Shown here in pieces: positions 7,052 to 14,770 of a stretch of DNA of 49,222 nt. Made by a program: the position numbers and the translations under genes. The DNA lies in the NCBI GenBank assembly GCA_030532705.1, contig JAUNKR010000005.1, forward strand, positions 21,382-70,603, in the 5' to 3' direction. The stretch comes from Peptostreptococcaceae bacterium (GTDB taxonomy: Bacteria; Bacillota; Clostridia; Peptostreptococcales; Filifactoraceae). A model generated the notes under the pieces. The model saw only the letters and a list, made by a program, of their open reading frames with translations. It was not told the origin of the DNA and made no database searches. Every line of letters begins with the position of its first letter. The first letter of the stretch is position 1.

Positions 7052-7804
7052 CTAGAATTTTTCAAATCGGCAGCGCGCATTTGAAACGCATTTTCCGCAA
7101 ACATTACAATTCCCAAGATCTCGATAGATCCGTTGATTGTTTTCCAGATGCTCCGTGCATTTTTCCGCATCAAAACCATTCACCGTCAATGCGTTTTGTG
7201 GGCAAGCGGTGATACAGCTCGTGCAAGAACCGTCGAGTTTGTAGAGGCAATACTCGTCACTCGGTCTGGGCGTAGGCTCGATCTTAAGCTCGGTGATGAC
7301 CGAACCGAATCGACCGGCACAGCCTTTTTCAGTAATGATCAGCTTATTCATTCCGAAAGTCCCCAGTCCTGCAATATAAGCGGTGTGACGCTGTGAATAA
7401 TTACCAAAGAGCGATGCTCGCTCCATATTTTGACCCGGTGGCAGAATGGTCGCATAGCCTTTTTTCTCCAAACGTTCTTTGATCGCAAGGCTCAACTTCT
7501 CGATCAGGCGATTGGTTTCGATATAGGCGAAAGCCCAATCTTGCGAGGCGATCTTTCCTTCCGTATTCGATAGGACGGTCTCTTCTTCATATGGAATAAA
7601 AAATGAGATGACGGTATTGGCGCTGAACATTGCGGTCTTCGGGGAAATATGCTTGTCACCTACGATCTCTTTCAATTCGTCAAACAGAGGATCGTGAGCG
7701 CTTGCATAACCGATGATCGGCTCCTGCCAATTTGTGATCGTGCGCTCTTTCTTTTTATACTCGCGCACGAACTTGCGTATAAAATTCTCCAAACTTTTTT
7801 TCAT
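7052..7804 (-). CDS. QueG-like 4Fe-4S double-cluster protein
   Basis: 250 residues. The C-terminal third holds two ferredoxin-type cysteine clusters: CTSCITACPQNAL and CNVCGKC, with a later Cys. The middle (YIAGLGTFGMNKLIITEKGCAGRFGSVITEL) matches the pattern of epoxyqueuosine reductases, which read LGWFGKNTLLI and GS.f.lGEi. It is shorter and more divergent than true QueG (about 310-380 residues), so it is more likely one of the uncharacterised relatives. Start: ATG 7804 after GGAGGGG; the frame extends to 7855. Confidence 0.8.
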   Translation of the reverse strand: MKKSLENFIRKFVREYKKKERTITNWQEPIIGYASAHDPLFDELKEIVGDKHISPKTAMFSANTVISFFIPYEEETVLSNTEGKIASQDWAFAYIETNRLIEKLSLAIKERLEKKGYATILPPGQNMERASLFGNYSQRHTAYIAGLGTFGMNKLIITEKGCAGRFGSVITELKIEPTPRPSDEYCLYKLDGSCTSCITACPQNALTVNGFDAEKCTEHLENNQRIYRDLGNCNVCGKCVSNARCRFEKF

Positions 7805-8076
7805 AATCCCCTCCAAAAACATACCTTCTATATAAAAATACCATAGAAATATCATTTTGTAAATTGATATGGATAAAGTTATATCTCACTAATTTCAGTT
7901 AGTTCACTGTAATTATATAATTGAACGACTAAATTTATCGGGCCAAGTGGTGTTATTTTCTGTAAATTCAGAAGAAAAAACTTCCGGCTGGACTTGTGGG
8001 AGGTTGACATTCGTTTGAAGGGCTTAAGGGTTTCGGAGAGGAGTTGATCGAATGGATCGATCTTCTGTTGTCAGGA

Positions 8077-8152
8077 GAAGATCTTTTGGCAATTTGCGTT
8101 GTATCGTTGCAAAATAAAATGCAACGCAAATGTTTTCGTTGCATTTCGTTGC
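8077..8152. repeat. 76 bp repeat, upstream copy, with CGTTGCA motifs
   Basis: Identical over 76 bp to 9470-9545. It contains TTTGCGTTG...CAACGCAAA, an inner CGTTGCA-AAATAAAA-TGCAACG palindrome and two more CGTTGC units. The distal CGTTGCA units overlap the -35 and spacer of the promoter at 8139-8167. The rest of the 7856-8076 gap shows no feature. Confidence 0.95.
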
Positions 8153-8167
8153 ATCTTTTGTTAGAAT
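8139..8167 (+). promoter_or_regulatory. promoter of the AlbA-domain gene
   Basis: TTGCAT (8139-8144), 17 bp, TAGAAT (8162-8167). The -35 is the end of one CGTTGCAT unit and the spacer holds another, so a protein bound there would block transcription. The ATG is 25 bp downstream. Confidence 0.65.
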
Positions 8168-8191
8168 TGGATTAAGAAAGTAGGTGATGGA

Positions 8192-9451
8192 ATGGAAAAA
8201 CATGAATCAAAAAACTTGGAATTCAAGGTCGATATATCTAGCGGTTTTTTGAAAACAGTCAGCGCTTTTGCAAACTATGTCGGAGGCAGGATCATTTTTG
8301 GGATGAGCGATGAAGGCGAGATTCGAGGATTATCGGATCTTGATGAGCGTGCATTGGCAATAGAAAATAGCATCAATGACAATATCTCTCCGATGCCACC
8401 ATATGTATTGAATATCAATAGAGTAGATTCAACCATCGTGTTGGAAGTACAAGAAGGGCCGTACAAGCCCTATCTTTATAAAAATAGAGCATACAAGCGA
8501 AATGATACTGCAACGGTAGAAGTAGATCGTTTGGAGTATAATCGTCTGATCTTGGAGGGAAGAAATCAAACTTACGAAGAATTGCCTGCGAAGAATCAGG
8601 ATTTGAGTTTTCGGTATCTTGAAGAAAAATTGGTGGAAAAATTATCGATCAGCGAGTTGAATGAAGATATATTAAAAACATTAGAGTTGTATTCTCTGCA
8701 TATAGGATACAATCGGGCAGCGGAACTTTTGGCGGATAAAAATTCTTACGTCGGACTGGACATGGTTCGTTTTGGTGAAAATATCAATGAATTATTTGAT
8801 CGAGAGACCTACGAGAAAACATCGATATTGAAACAATATGAGCAGGCGATTCAACTGTTCAAAAAATATTATCAATATGAACTGATCGATGGGATCGAGC
8901 GCACAACGATCGAGAAGATCCCGGAGCAAGCTTTTCGAGAGGCCCTTGCCAACGCTATCGTGCATAGGACTTGGGATATAGACGCTTCGATTCGGATATC
9001 GATGTTTAAGGACAAAATAGAGATCGTATCGCCCGGAGGACTGATGCCGGGGATATCAAGAGAAGAATATCTTCAGGGGCAGATCTCGCTCCTTAGAAAT
9101 CCCATCATCTGCAATATATTCTTTCGATTGAAATATATTGAAAAGTTTGGGACAGGAATACGACGAATCAATTTGTCTTACGAAAATAATGTTATCAAGC
9201 CCGAATATGTCATTTACGAGAATTCCATTTCGGTGACATTACCTGTTCTGGATCAAGCAGAGAAAGTTTTGACGGTGGATGAAAAATTGATATTTGATCT
9301 GATTTCAGGTGATTCCTTAACGAGAACTCAGATCGAAGCAAGATCTCATATGAACAAGGACAAAGTGATCCGCGTGCTGAATGCATTGATCGGAAAGAAT
9401 GTGATCGAGCGGATCGGGGTCGGAAGAGGTGTCAAATATCGCCGAATATAA
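8192..9451 (+). CDS. Schlafen AlbA_2 / ATPase-like / winged-helix regulator
   Basis: 419 residues. An N-terminal AlbA_2 (Schlafen-type) domain reads ESKNLEFKVDISSGFLKTVSAFANYVGG and IIFGMSDEGEIRGL, residues about 4-110. A GHKL-like ATPase piece follows, with AFREALANAIVHR (about 248-260) and the FGTGIRRI block (about 320). The C-terminus is a winged helix (LTRTQIEARSHMNKDKVIRVLNALIGKNVIERIG). This is the COG2865 architecture, annotated as transcriptional regulators or helicase-like; some occur in defence islands. The start has AGGTGATGG upstream. The gene is monocistronic and bracketed by two 76 bp repeats, suggesting autoregulation. Confidence 0.88.
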   Translation: MEKHESKNLEFKVDISSGFLKTVSAFANYVGGRIIFGMSDEGEIRGLSDLDERALAIENSINDNISPMPPYVLNINRVDSTIVLEVQEGPYKPYLYKNRAYKRNDTATVEVDRLEYNRLILEGRNQTYEELPAKNQDLSFRYLEEKLVEKLSISELNEDILKTLELYSLHIGYNRAAELLADKNSYVGLDMVRFGENINELFDRETYEKTSILKQYEQAIQLFKKYYQYELIDGIERTTIEKIPEQAFREALANAIVHRTWDIDASIRISMFKDKIEIVSPGGLMPGISREEYLQGQISLLRNPIICNIFFRLKYIEKFGTGIRRINLSYENNVIKPEYVIYENSISVTLPVLDQAEKVLTVDEKLIFDLISGDSLTRTQIEARSHMNKDKVIRVLNALIGKNVIERIGVGRGVKYRRI

Positions 9452-9469
9452 TAAAGGTTTGTAATATGC

Positions 9470-9545
9470 GAAGATCTTTTGGCAATTTGCGTTGTATCGT
9501 TGCAAAATAAAATGCAACGCAAATGTTTTCGTTGCATTTCGTTGC
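9470..9545. repeat. 76 bp repeat, downstream copy
   Basis: Same 76 bp as 8077-8152, starting 18 bp after the stop of the AlbA-domain gene. The promoter -10 seen next to copy 1 is absent here, so this copy is an operator-like element without a promoter. Confidence 0.95.
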
Positions 9546-9593
9546 GTCATTTCAGGCACAGGTTCAAAGTCCGACTATGTTAAAGGATCGATC

Positions 9594-9618
9594 AAAAAAG
9601 GGGCTTAGTGCCCCTTTG
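9594..9618 (-). terminator. terminator of the gene at 9620
   Basis: On the minus strand GGGGC-ACTAA-GCCCC is followed by T6. It directly abuts the stop codon. Confidence 0.8.
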
Positions 9619-9619
9619 A

Positions 9620-10255
9620 TCATTCTTGCGGATATCCGATGCTCGGATAGTATTTTTTTGAATCGAGGATATATGGAATGCATAGGATGCATGCGATCAA
9701 AATGAAAATAAGGTCGAGGTGAAAATAAGGCAGAAGATATACAAATTTGTCAGGATACATGGTATATCGGATCTGTGCAAGGACACTGACCGCAACATTG
9801 AAGACGATCGCCATGATCATGCCGTGCATTTTTTTGCCTAGGCGCCAATGATTCCAGATCATAAAACAAGATGCCGTAAAGATCAGGATATGGTGCGGAC
9901 TCGGCATAAAATAGAAACCGATATGCTCATTCGGTGCCAGAAGCGAGATCGAGTATCTGTAGATCATCTGCAATAAGTTCCCGACGATCTCATAGCCAAA
10001 TGTAAAGAGGATCGGCTGGAGATAGTAGTCTTTCCGGTTCTTAAAAAGCTCCTTGACCAAGCAGATCAGAGCAATGCTGATCACTGCTCTTACAAAGTGG
10101 AGAACGATGATGGAAACGGTGTCGGTCATCAATGTTTCGACATTGATATCCAAAGAAAATGCGATGCGATAGACCATCGAATGTGCATATTCTATTAGGA
10201 TCCCATACAAAACTCCGACGAGGATCCACAAAGTATAATCTTGTTTCTTTTCCAT
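9620..10255 (-). CDS. polytopic membrane protein of unknown function
   Basis: 211 residues with about six hydrophobic segments, for example LWILVGVLYGILIEYAHSM, IVLHFVRAVISIALICLV and LDLIFILIACILCIPYIL. No recognised family motif. The pattern, with aromatic and His residues in the segments (SPHHILIFTASCFMIWNHW), is that of small clostridial integral membrane proteins. Start ATG 10255 after AAGGAG. It has its own terminator. The relation to nagA upstream is unclear (103 bp gap). Confidence 0.7.
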   Translation of the reverse strand: MEKKQDYTLWILVGVLYGILIEYAHSMVYRIAFSLDINVETLMTDTVSIIVLHFVRAVISIALICLVKELFKNRKDYYLQPILFTFGYEIVGNLLQMIYRYSISLLAPNEHIGFYFMPSPHHILIFTASCFMIWNHWRLGKKMHGMIMAIVFNVAVSVLAQIRYTMYPDKFVYLLPYFHLDLIFILIACILCIPYILDSKKYYPSIGYPQE

Positions 10256-10358
10256 AGCAGACTCCTTTCGGCTTAGCCCGATACATCCGGCTTTTTAATA
10301 TTTACAAAGGATAGATCCATTATGAGAAATTATTTGGGTCATTTTATCAGTTTCACCA

Positions 10359-11504
10359 TTAGAGCTTCGGTTCGAATTTTTCTCCATTGAGATAAGTCGC
10401 TACAAGATCCAGTTTTTCATCGAGAACTGCGAGATCGGCGGCATATCCTATGGCGATCTTTCCGCATACATCATCGATCCCGACGGATCTTGCCGGTGTC
10501 AAGGTCGCCATCCGGATCGCTTCAAAAGGGGTCGCGATACCCCAAGCAACGACATTTTTGACAGCGTCCTTGAGCAAAAGGATCGAGCCTGCCAAGCTGC
10601 CATTTTCCATCTTTGCTGTGCCATGGGCCACTTTGACATCAAAATCGCCTAGTTTGTAATCTCCATCCGGCATACAGGTCGCGCTCATGCAATCCGTGAC
10701 CAGAGCGGTGGAGCTTGGCTTACGCATACCGACCACCACCTGTGCGGCAGCGGGATGAACATGATGCCCGTCGCAGATCAATTCGGCAAAAACATCCTTT
10801 AGCGTCAGCCCTGCCCCGACCATACCGGGATTTCGGTGATGCAATGGGCTCATCGCATTATACATGTGGACAAAAATGCTTGCACCGTTTTCGACCGCTT
10901 CCTTTGCCTGATCATAGGTCGCATCGGTATGGCCTAAAGCGATCGTCACACCGATCTCCTTTGCCTTGCGAATAAAATCCGTCGATCCTTCCAGCTCGGG
11001 AGCCACAGCGATCTTTATCGGCAGACCGTCCGCCAGCTCGACCCAGTGCTTGAGTAGATCGAATCGCGGATTTTTGAAGTGGAGCGGATTTTGCGCTCCC
11101 TTATATTTTTCTGCGAAAAAAGGTCCCTCCAGAAAGATGCCTCGGACTTTGGCACCCTGTACTTCCTGATGATTTTTTGCAACATTTCGGATCGCCTGAT
11201 CCGTATCTTCCACCGATGCGGTGAGCGTGGTCGGTAAAAAGCTTGTCACACCGATCCTTGCAGCTGCCTTTGAGATCGCAAGCAAGCCCTCTTTTGTCGC
11301 ATCCATAATATCATGTCCGACCATACCGTGAATATGCGTATCGACAAATCCCGGAGCAACGATATGCTCCGAATGATCGATAAAGTCTACGCCCTTCGGC
11401 AAATGGTCCAGTATCGCATGGATCTTTCCGTCTTTGATCTCAAGGATCACATCGTCTTTTATCCCATCCTCCAGAACGATGCTTTTTGCTTTGATGTATT
11501 TCAT
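10359..11504 (-). CDS. nagA: N-acetylglucosamine-6-phosphate deacetylase
   Basis: 381 residues from MKYIKAKSIVLEDG; AAAGGAAA precedes this ATG, and the open frame to 11624 is leader. It removes acetate from GlcNAc-6-phosphate in amino-sugar recycling. Amidohydrolase landmarks: PGFVDTHIHGMVGHD (metal-binding HxH), FLEGPFF (the Glu that binds metal), ALGHTDATYDQAKEAVENG, VHMYNAMSPLHHRNPG, ICDGHHVHP and TDCMSA (catalytic Asp). The length is normal. NagB is not in the window. A promoter and operator-like palindrome lie upstream at 11582-11635. Confidence 0.95.
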   Translation of the reverse strand: MKYIKAKSIVLEDGIKDDVILEIKDGKIHAILDHLPKGVDFIDHSEHIVAPGFVDTHIHGMVGHDIMDATKEGLLAISKAAARIGVTSFLPTTLTASVEDTDQAIRNVAKNHQEVQGAKVRGIFLEGPFFAEKYKGAQNPLHFKNPRFDLLKHWVELADGLPIKIAVAPELEGSTDFIRKAKEIGVTIALGHTDATYDQAKEAVENGASIFVHMYNAMSPLHHRNPGMVGAGLTLKDVFAELICDGHHVHPAAAQVVVGMRKPSSTALVTDCMSATCMPDGDYKLGDFDVKVAHGTAKMENGSLAGSILLLKDAVKNVVAWGIATPFEAIRMATLTPARSVGIDDVCGKIAIGYAADLAVLDEKLDLVATYLNGEKFEPKL

Positions 11505-11581
11505 AAATTTCCTTTCATTCGGTCGATCGGACCGATCGGTTTGATTTTCGAAATGATCGTACCCAAGTCCTTCGGAGAAAC

Positions 11582-11635
11582 TTGTATCAGTACAACTCTT
11601 TCTTCCTATTATACCAAAATCCAAGAGAATGACAA
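11582..11635 (-). promoter_or_regulatory. nagA promoter with TTGTA-N4-TACAA operator
   Basis: On the minus strand TTGTCA (11630-11635), 16 bp, TATAAT (11608-11613). The perfect palindrome TTGTA-N4-TACAA (11582-11595) covers the predicted start of transcription, the usual place for a GntR-type repressor such as NagR. A second palindrome, CGATCGG-A-CCGATCG, lies in the leader near 11524-11538. No regulator gene is next to it. Confidence 0.65.
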
Positions 11636-11651
11636 TCGGAAATTACAAAAG

Positions 11652-11685
11652 AAAAAACGCGTCTACATGCATAGATCGCGTTTTT
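11652..11685 (-). terminator. terminator after the purine permease
   Basis: AAAAACGCG and CGCGTTTTTT form a stem with a 15 nt loop and T run on the minus strand. Confidence 0.75.
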
Positions 11686-11796
11686 AAGGAGAAACAATAA
11701 GTTTGGTATTTGCGATTTCGGTTTTGTAAGACTTCTCTTACAGGATCTTCGTTTAGGATCTTGAAGATGCGATCCCTCGGATCGTGAGGGCTGAGG

Positions 11797-13221
11797 CTAT
11801 GGAGCCATCATAAATTTTATGATAAAGAGTATGGATAGTATCCAAGTCAACGCTTTGGTCTCTTTTACTCTTCCGGATAGCAGTTTGATGATACAATATG
11901 CGATCAATCCGAATGCGATCCCGTTTGCGATCGAATAGGTCAGCGGCATCATGATGATGGTCAAAAATGCAGGCACCGACTCTGAAATATCGCTGAAATC
12001 GATCTCGGTCACGCCACCGATCATCAATGCGCCGACAAAGATCAGCGATGGTGCGGTAGCGACCGATGGGATCAGTCCGACGACCGGACCGAACAACAAT
12101 GCCAGAAGGAACATCGTTCCCGTTACCGCCGAGGTCAAGCCGGTCCTTCCACCTTCTGCAACGCCCGCGCTGGATTCTACATAGGTCGTTACCGTGGAGC
12201 TTCCCAGACAAGCGCCGACCGTCGTTGCGATCGCATCGCACATAAGCGCCTGTTTCATTCGCGGCATCGTCCCGTCCTTATCGAGCATATTCGCTTTTCG
12301 AGCTGTGCCGAGAAGCGTGCCGATCGTATCAAAAAGATCGACCAGGGAGAAGGAGATCACGATCACGATGACGGTGGATAGCGTCTGTAAGAAATGACCG
12401 CTACCGAACAGACCGCCAAAATCTAATTTAAGCAGAGAGATCTCTGCGAAGTCTGCAAATTGCTTGCCCAGATGCGTCGAAAAATCATCCGGCAAAGTAG
12501 CATAGTTTAGGAACGGCAGATACGAGATGATCGTCGTGAGGATGATCCCGATAAAGATCGAACCGCGCACCTTGCGAGCCGACAATACGGCGATGATCAA
12601 AAGGCCGATGATCGCAATGATCGCTCCCATCGTGTCATGGTAAGTTTCCGGATCGAGCAGTCCCTTGAAATTCAATAAAGTGACCTGAGTTGCCGGACTC
12701 GGAACGACGATCTTTGCATTTTGAAGACCCAAATATGCGATAAAAAGACCGATCCCGCCGGAGATCGCATGCTTGACATTATCGGGGATCGCTTCGATGA
12801 TCGCCTCGCGAATGCCAAAAAATGTGATCGAAATAAACAGGATCCCTGAAATAAACACAAGCACCAAAGCCAGCTGATAGCTTTCGACCAATCCGACCTC
12901 CCGCCCGATGATAACGCTCATCGTCGGCATGATCGTAAATGCGAAGAAGGCATTGAGTCCCATTCCCGGAGCCTGCGCAAAAGGCATATTTGCCAGAAAA
13001 GCCATCAAAAATGTTCCAACCGCTGCCGATATACAAGTCGCGATAAATACGGCATTAAAGATCTGCTCATCCCCATGGGAAATGATGTCCGGATTGACCA
13101 AGATGACATAAGCCATCGTGAAGAAAGTAGTCAATCCCGCAATGATCTCTGTTCTTGTTGTTGAACCGCTTTGTTTGATCTTAAAAAATTTTTCCATCTC
13201 TTGAAAAACACTCCCTGTCAA
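11797..13221 (-). CDS. NCS2-family purine permease (AzgA/PbuG type)
   Basis: 474 residues (466 if ATG 13197 is used). It is likely a proton-coupled uptake transporter for hypoxanthine, guanine or adenine in the cytoplasmic membrane. Family landmarks: TEIIAGLTTFFTMAYVILVNP near the N-terminus, FAQAPGMGLNAFFAF (the QAPGMGLNA motif), SFSLVDLFDTIGTLLGTARKA, and the GACLGSSTVTTYVESSAGVAEGGRTGL signature. About 12-14 hydrophobic segments. The TTG at 13221 has GAGGGA upstream; the ATG has a more distant GGGAG, so the start is open. No purine riboswitch is recognisable upstream. Confidence 0.92.
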   Translation of the reverse strand: MTGSVFQEMEKFFKIKQSGSTTRTEIIAGLTTFFTMAYVILVNPDIISHGDEQIFNAVFIATCISAAVGTFLMAFLANMPFAQAPGMGLNAFFAFTIMPTMSVIIGREVGLVESYQLALVLVFISGILFISITFFGIREAIIEAIPDNVKHAISGGIGLFIAYLGLQNAKIVVPSPATQVTLLNFKGLLDPETYHDTMGAIIAIIGLLIIAVLSARKVRGSIFIGIILTTIISYLPFLNYATLPDDFSTHLGKQFADFAEISLLKLDFGGLFGSGHFLQTLSTVIVIVISFSLVDLFDTIGTLLGTARKANMLDKDGTMPRMKQALMCDAIATTVGACLGSSTVTTYVESSAGVAEGGRTGLTSAVTGTMFLLALLFGPVVGLIPSVATAPSLIFVGALMIGGVTEIDFSDISESVPAFLTIIMMPLTYSIANGIAFGLIAYCIIKLLSGRVKETKALTWILSILFIIKFMMAP

Positions 13222-13385
13222 AAAATTCCCTCTGTTATCATAGCATTAACGTACGTATTTTTCAAGCAATAAAAGGATATTTGTATCAAAAATATAGATC
13301 GACTACATAAAATCGCTATCAATGAAACAAGAATTGGCTTTTAATGTTCGGATTTTGATCAAAATTTTTTTGAGAGCAACTTTCA

Positions 13386-13544
13386 GAGGTCATTTTTCTT
13401 GATATCGTAGAGATTTTTCATCCTAAGCCGTAAAGATCTTTTGCCGGAGAATTTTCTCGGGCTGCCGATCTCGATCAGACGATGACCTTTATTCCGAAAT
13501 AATAAATTTTGTGCCGAAGGATTTTGCCAAAGCCTTAAACGATC
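13386..13544 (-). other. open frame without start in the 13222-13739 gap
   Basis: The minus frame between a TAG (13545-13547) and a TGA (13383-13385) is open for 53 codons and reads like protein, including NLLFRNKGHRLIEIGSPRKF and RMKNLYDIKKNDL. It has no early start or ribosome site, so it may be a gene remnant. The rest of the 518 bp gap holds only the terminator at 13553-13583. Confidence 0.3.
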
Positions 13545-13552
13545 CTAAAAGA

Positions 13553-13583
13553 AAAAAGTGACCTTGAATTCAAAGTCACTTGA
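13553..13583 (-). terminator. terminator of the DJ-1 gene
   Basis: On the minus strand AAGTGACTTTGAATTCAAGGTCACTT forms a near-perfect palindrome and is followed by T6. It lies about 155 bp beyond the stop at 13740. Confidence 0.75.
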
Positions 13584-13739
13584 TCGTATCCTGCCATAGA
13601 GGACCGATAAAAAACCGAGTCTCCTATCCTGAAAATATTTTGTCGTCAATTTATGCAGCCATAGTCACTTACAATATCAGAAGATCGATCCTTCCGATCG
13701 CGTATCATATCTTGTAAAAGTAAGCTGAGCATCGATAGA

Positions 13740-14315
13740 TCATCGAGCGCTCTTTTCGACCAGTGGAAGAAGCGTATCGCTGTGGATCTGCTCTGCGACC
13801 GCTTTGCCCTTCAGCAGCTCGACAAGCTTGAGCGCAAAATAGATCGCCGTTGCCGGTCCCTGCGACGTGATCACATTTTTGTCCATCACGACCATTTCAT
13901 CGACATATTCTTTGTAAGCGATCTGATCCTTGAAACCGGGATAGCAAGTCCCCTTGATCTGCTGAGCGATCCCTGCGCGATCGAGCACGATGCCCGAAGC
14001 ACAGATATTTGCCAGATACTTGCCCGACTTATCAAAAAAAGCTTTGAAAGCGGCGATCACTCGATCATCATCCCGAAGATTTGTCGAGCCCGGCAATCCG
14101 CCCGGGGTGATGAGCATATCATATTGATCAAGATCCTTTACTTCGTCGATATGAAGCGCTACCTCCGCATGCAGTCCATGCGCTCCTTGAACCTTCTTGT
14201 CTTTTTCGATCGAGCATAGATCCGCTGTGATCTCTGCACGAGTCAGAATATCATACACCGTCAATGCCTCGATCTCCTCAAATCCATTTGCCATAAAAAT
14301 CAGTGCTTTTTTCAT
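13740..14315 (-). CDS. DJ-1/PfpI family protein
   Basis: 191 residues. Class I glutamine amidotransferase-like fold of the DJ-1 type. The N-terminal MKKALIFMANGFEEIEALTVYDILTRA has the conserved Glu of GFEEIE. MLITPGGLPGSTNL and the nucleophile elbow NICASGIVLDRAG place the reactive Cys at about 105. Members are proposed glyoxalases, deglycases or chaperones protecting against oxidative and carbonyl stress; the exact role is debated. AGGTG lies upstream of ATG 14315. The gene stands alone. Confidence 0.92.
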   Translation of the reverse strand: MKKALIFMANGFEEIEALTVYDILTRAEITADLCSIEKDKKVQGAHGLHAEVALHIDEVKDLDQYDMLITPGGLPGSTNLRDDDRVIAAFKAFFDKSGKYLANICASGIVLDRAGIAQQIKGTCYPGFKDQIAYKEYVDEMVVMDKNVITSQGPATAIYFALKLVELLKGKAVAEQIHSDTLLPLVEKSAR

Positions 14316-14770
14316 TTTTTCACCTCATTTCTCAAAACAAAAAACTTGAACAATACCATTATATCATCGCTCAGCAGTTTTTGGAATATACGAGGGAGTA
14401 TAGAAAATGGGATAGGAGTGAACTTTTTGAAGACTTGTTTTAAAAATATTAAAATAAACTATTATAAAAAATAATTACACATTAATTTTTTCGTAACTTT
14501 TTAATTTATATTTATGAAACTCTCAATAGCTCCTCTATGGAAAGAGGGGGTTTGTTCTGCATAAATAATTGTAAATGCACAATTAATAAAACGATTGATA
14601 AAAGTTGTCTCATATAAGGAAGCTTTGTATGAGCGACATAAAATTTTGAAAAATAAGGATAATAATTTAAATCTAGGCTATAATTAAAAAGATAAGCCAA
14701 TTGTTTTGAAAATAAATATTATATGGAAGGACATTGGAAAACATTATATATGAATGATAAGGAGGTCAAT
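14316..14770. other. A+T-rich divergent intergenic region
   Basis: 455 bp between the divergent DJ-1 and adhesin genes. It is very A+T-rich and has a small hairpin (CCTCT...AGAGG, about 14534-14550). A TATAAT occurs near 14680 in CTAGGCTATAATTAAAAAG, but no -35 stands out. No gene is seen. Confidence 0.5.

Noticed and set aside
13222-13330. Purine riboswitch before the NCS2 permease
   Set aside because: No purine-aptamer core sequences in the right order; the stretch is A+T-rich without the three-way junction.
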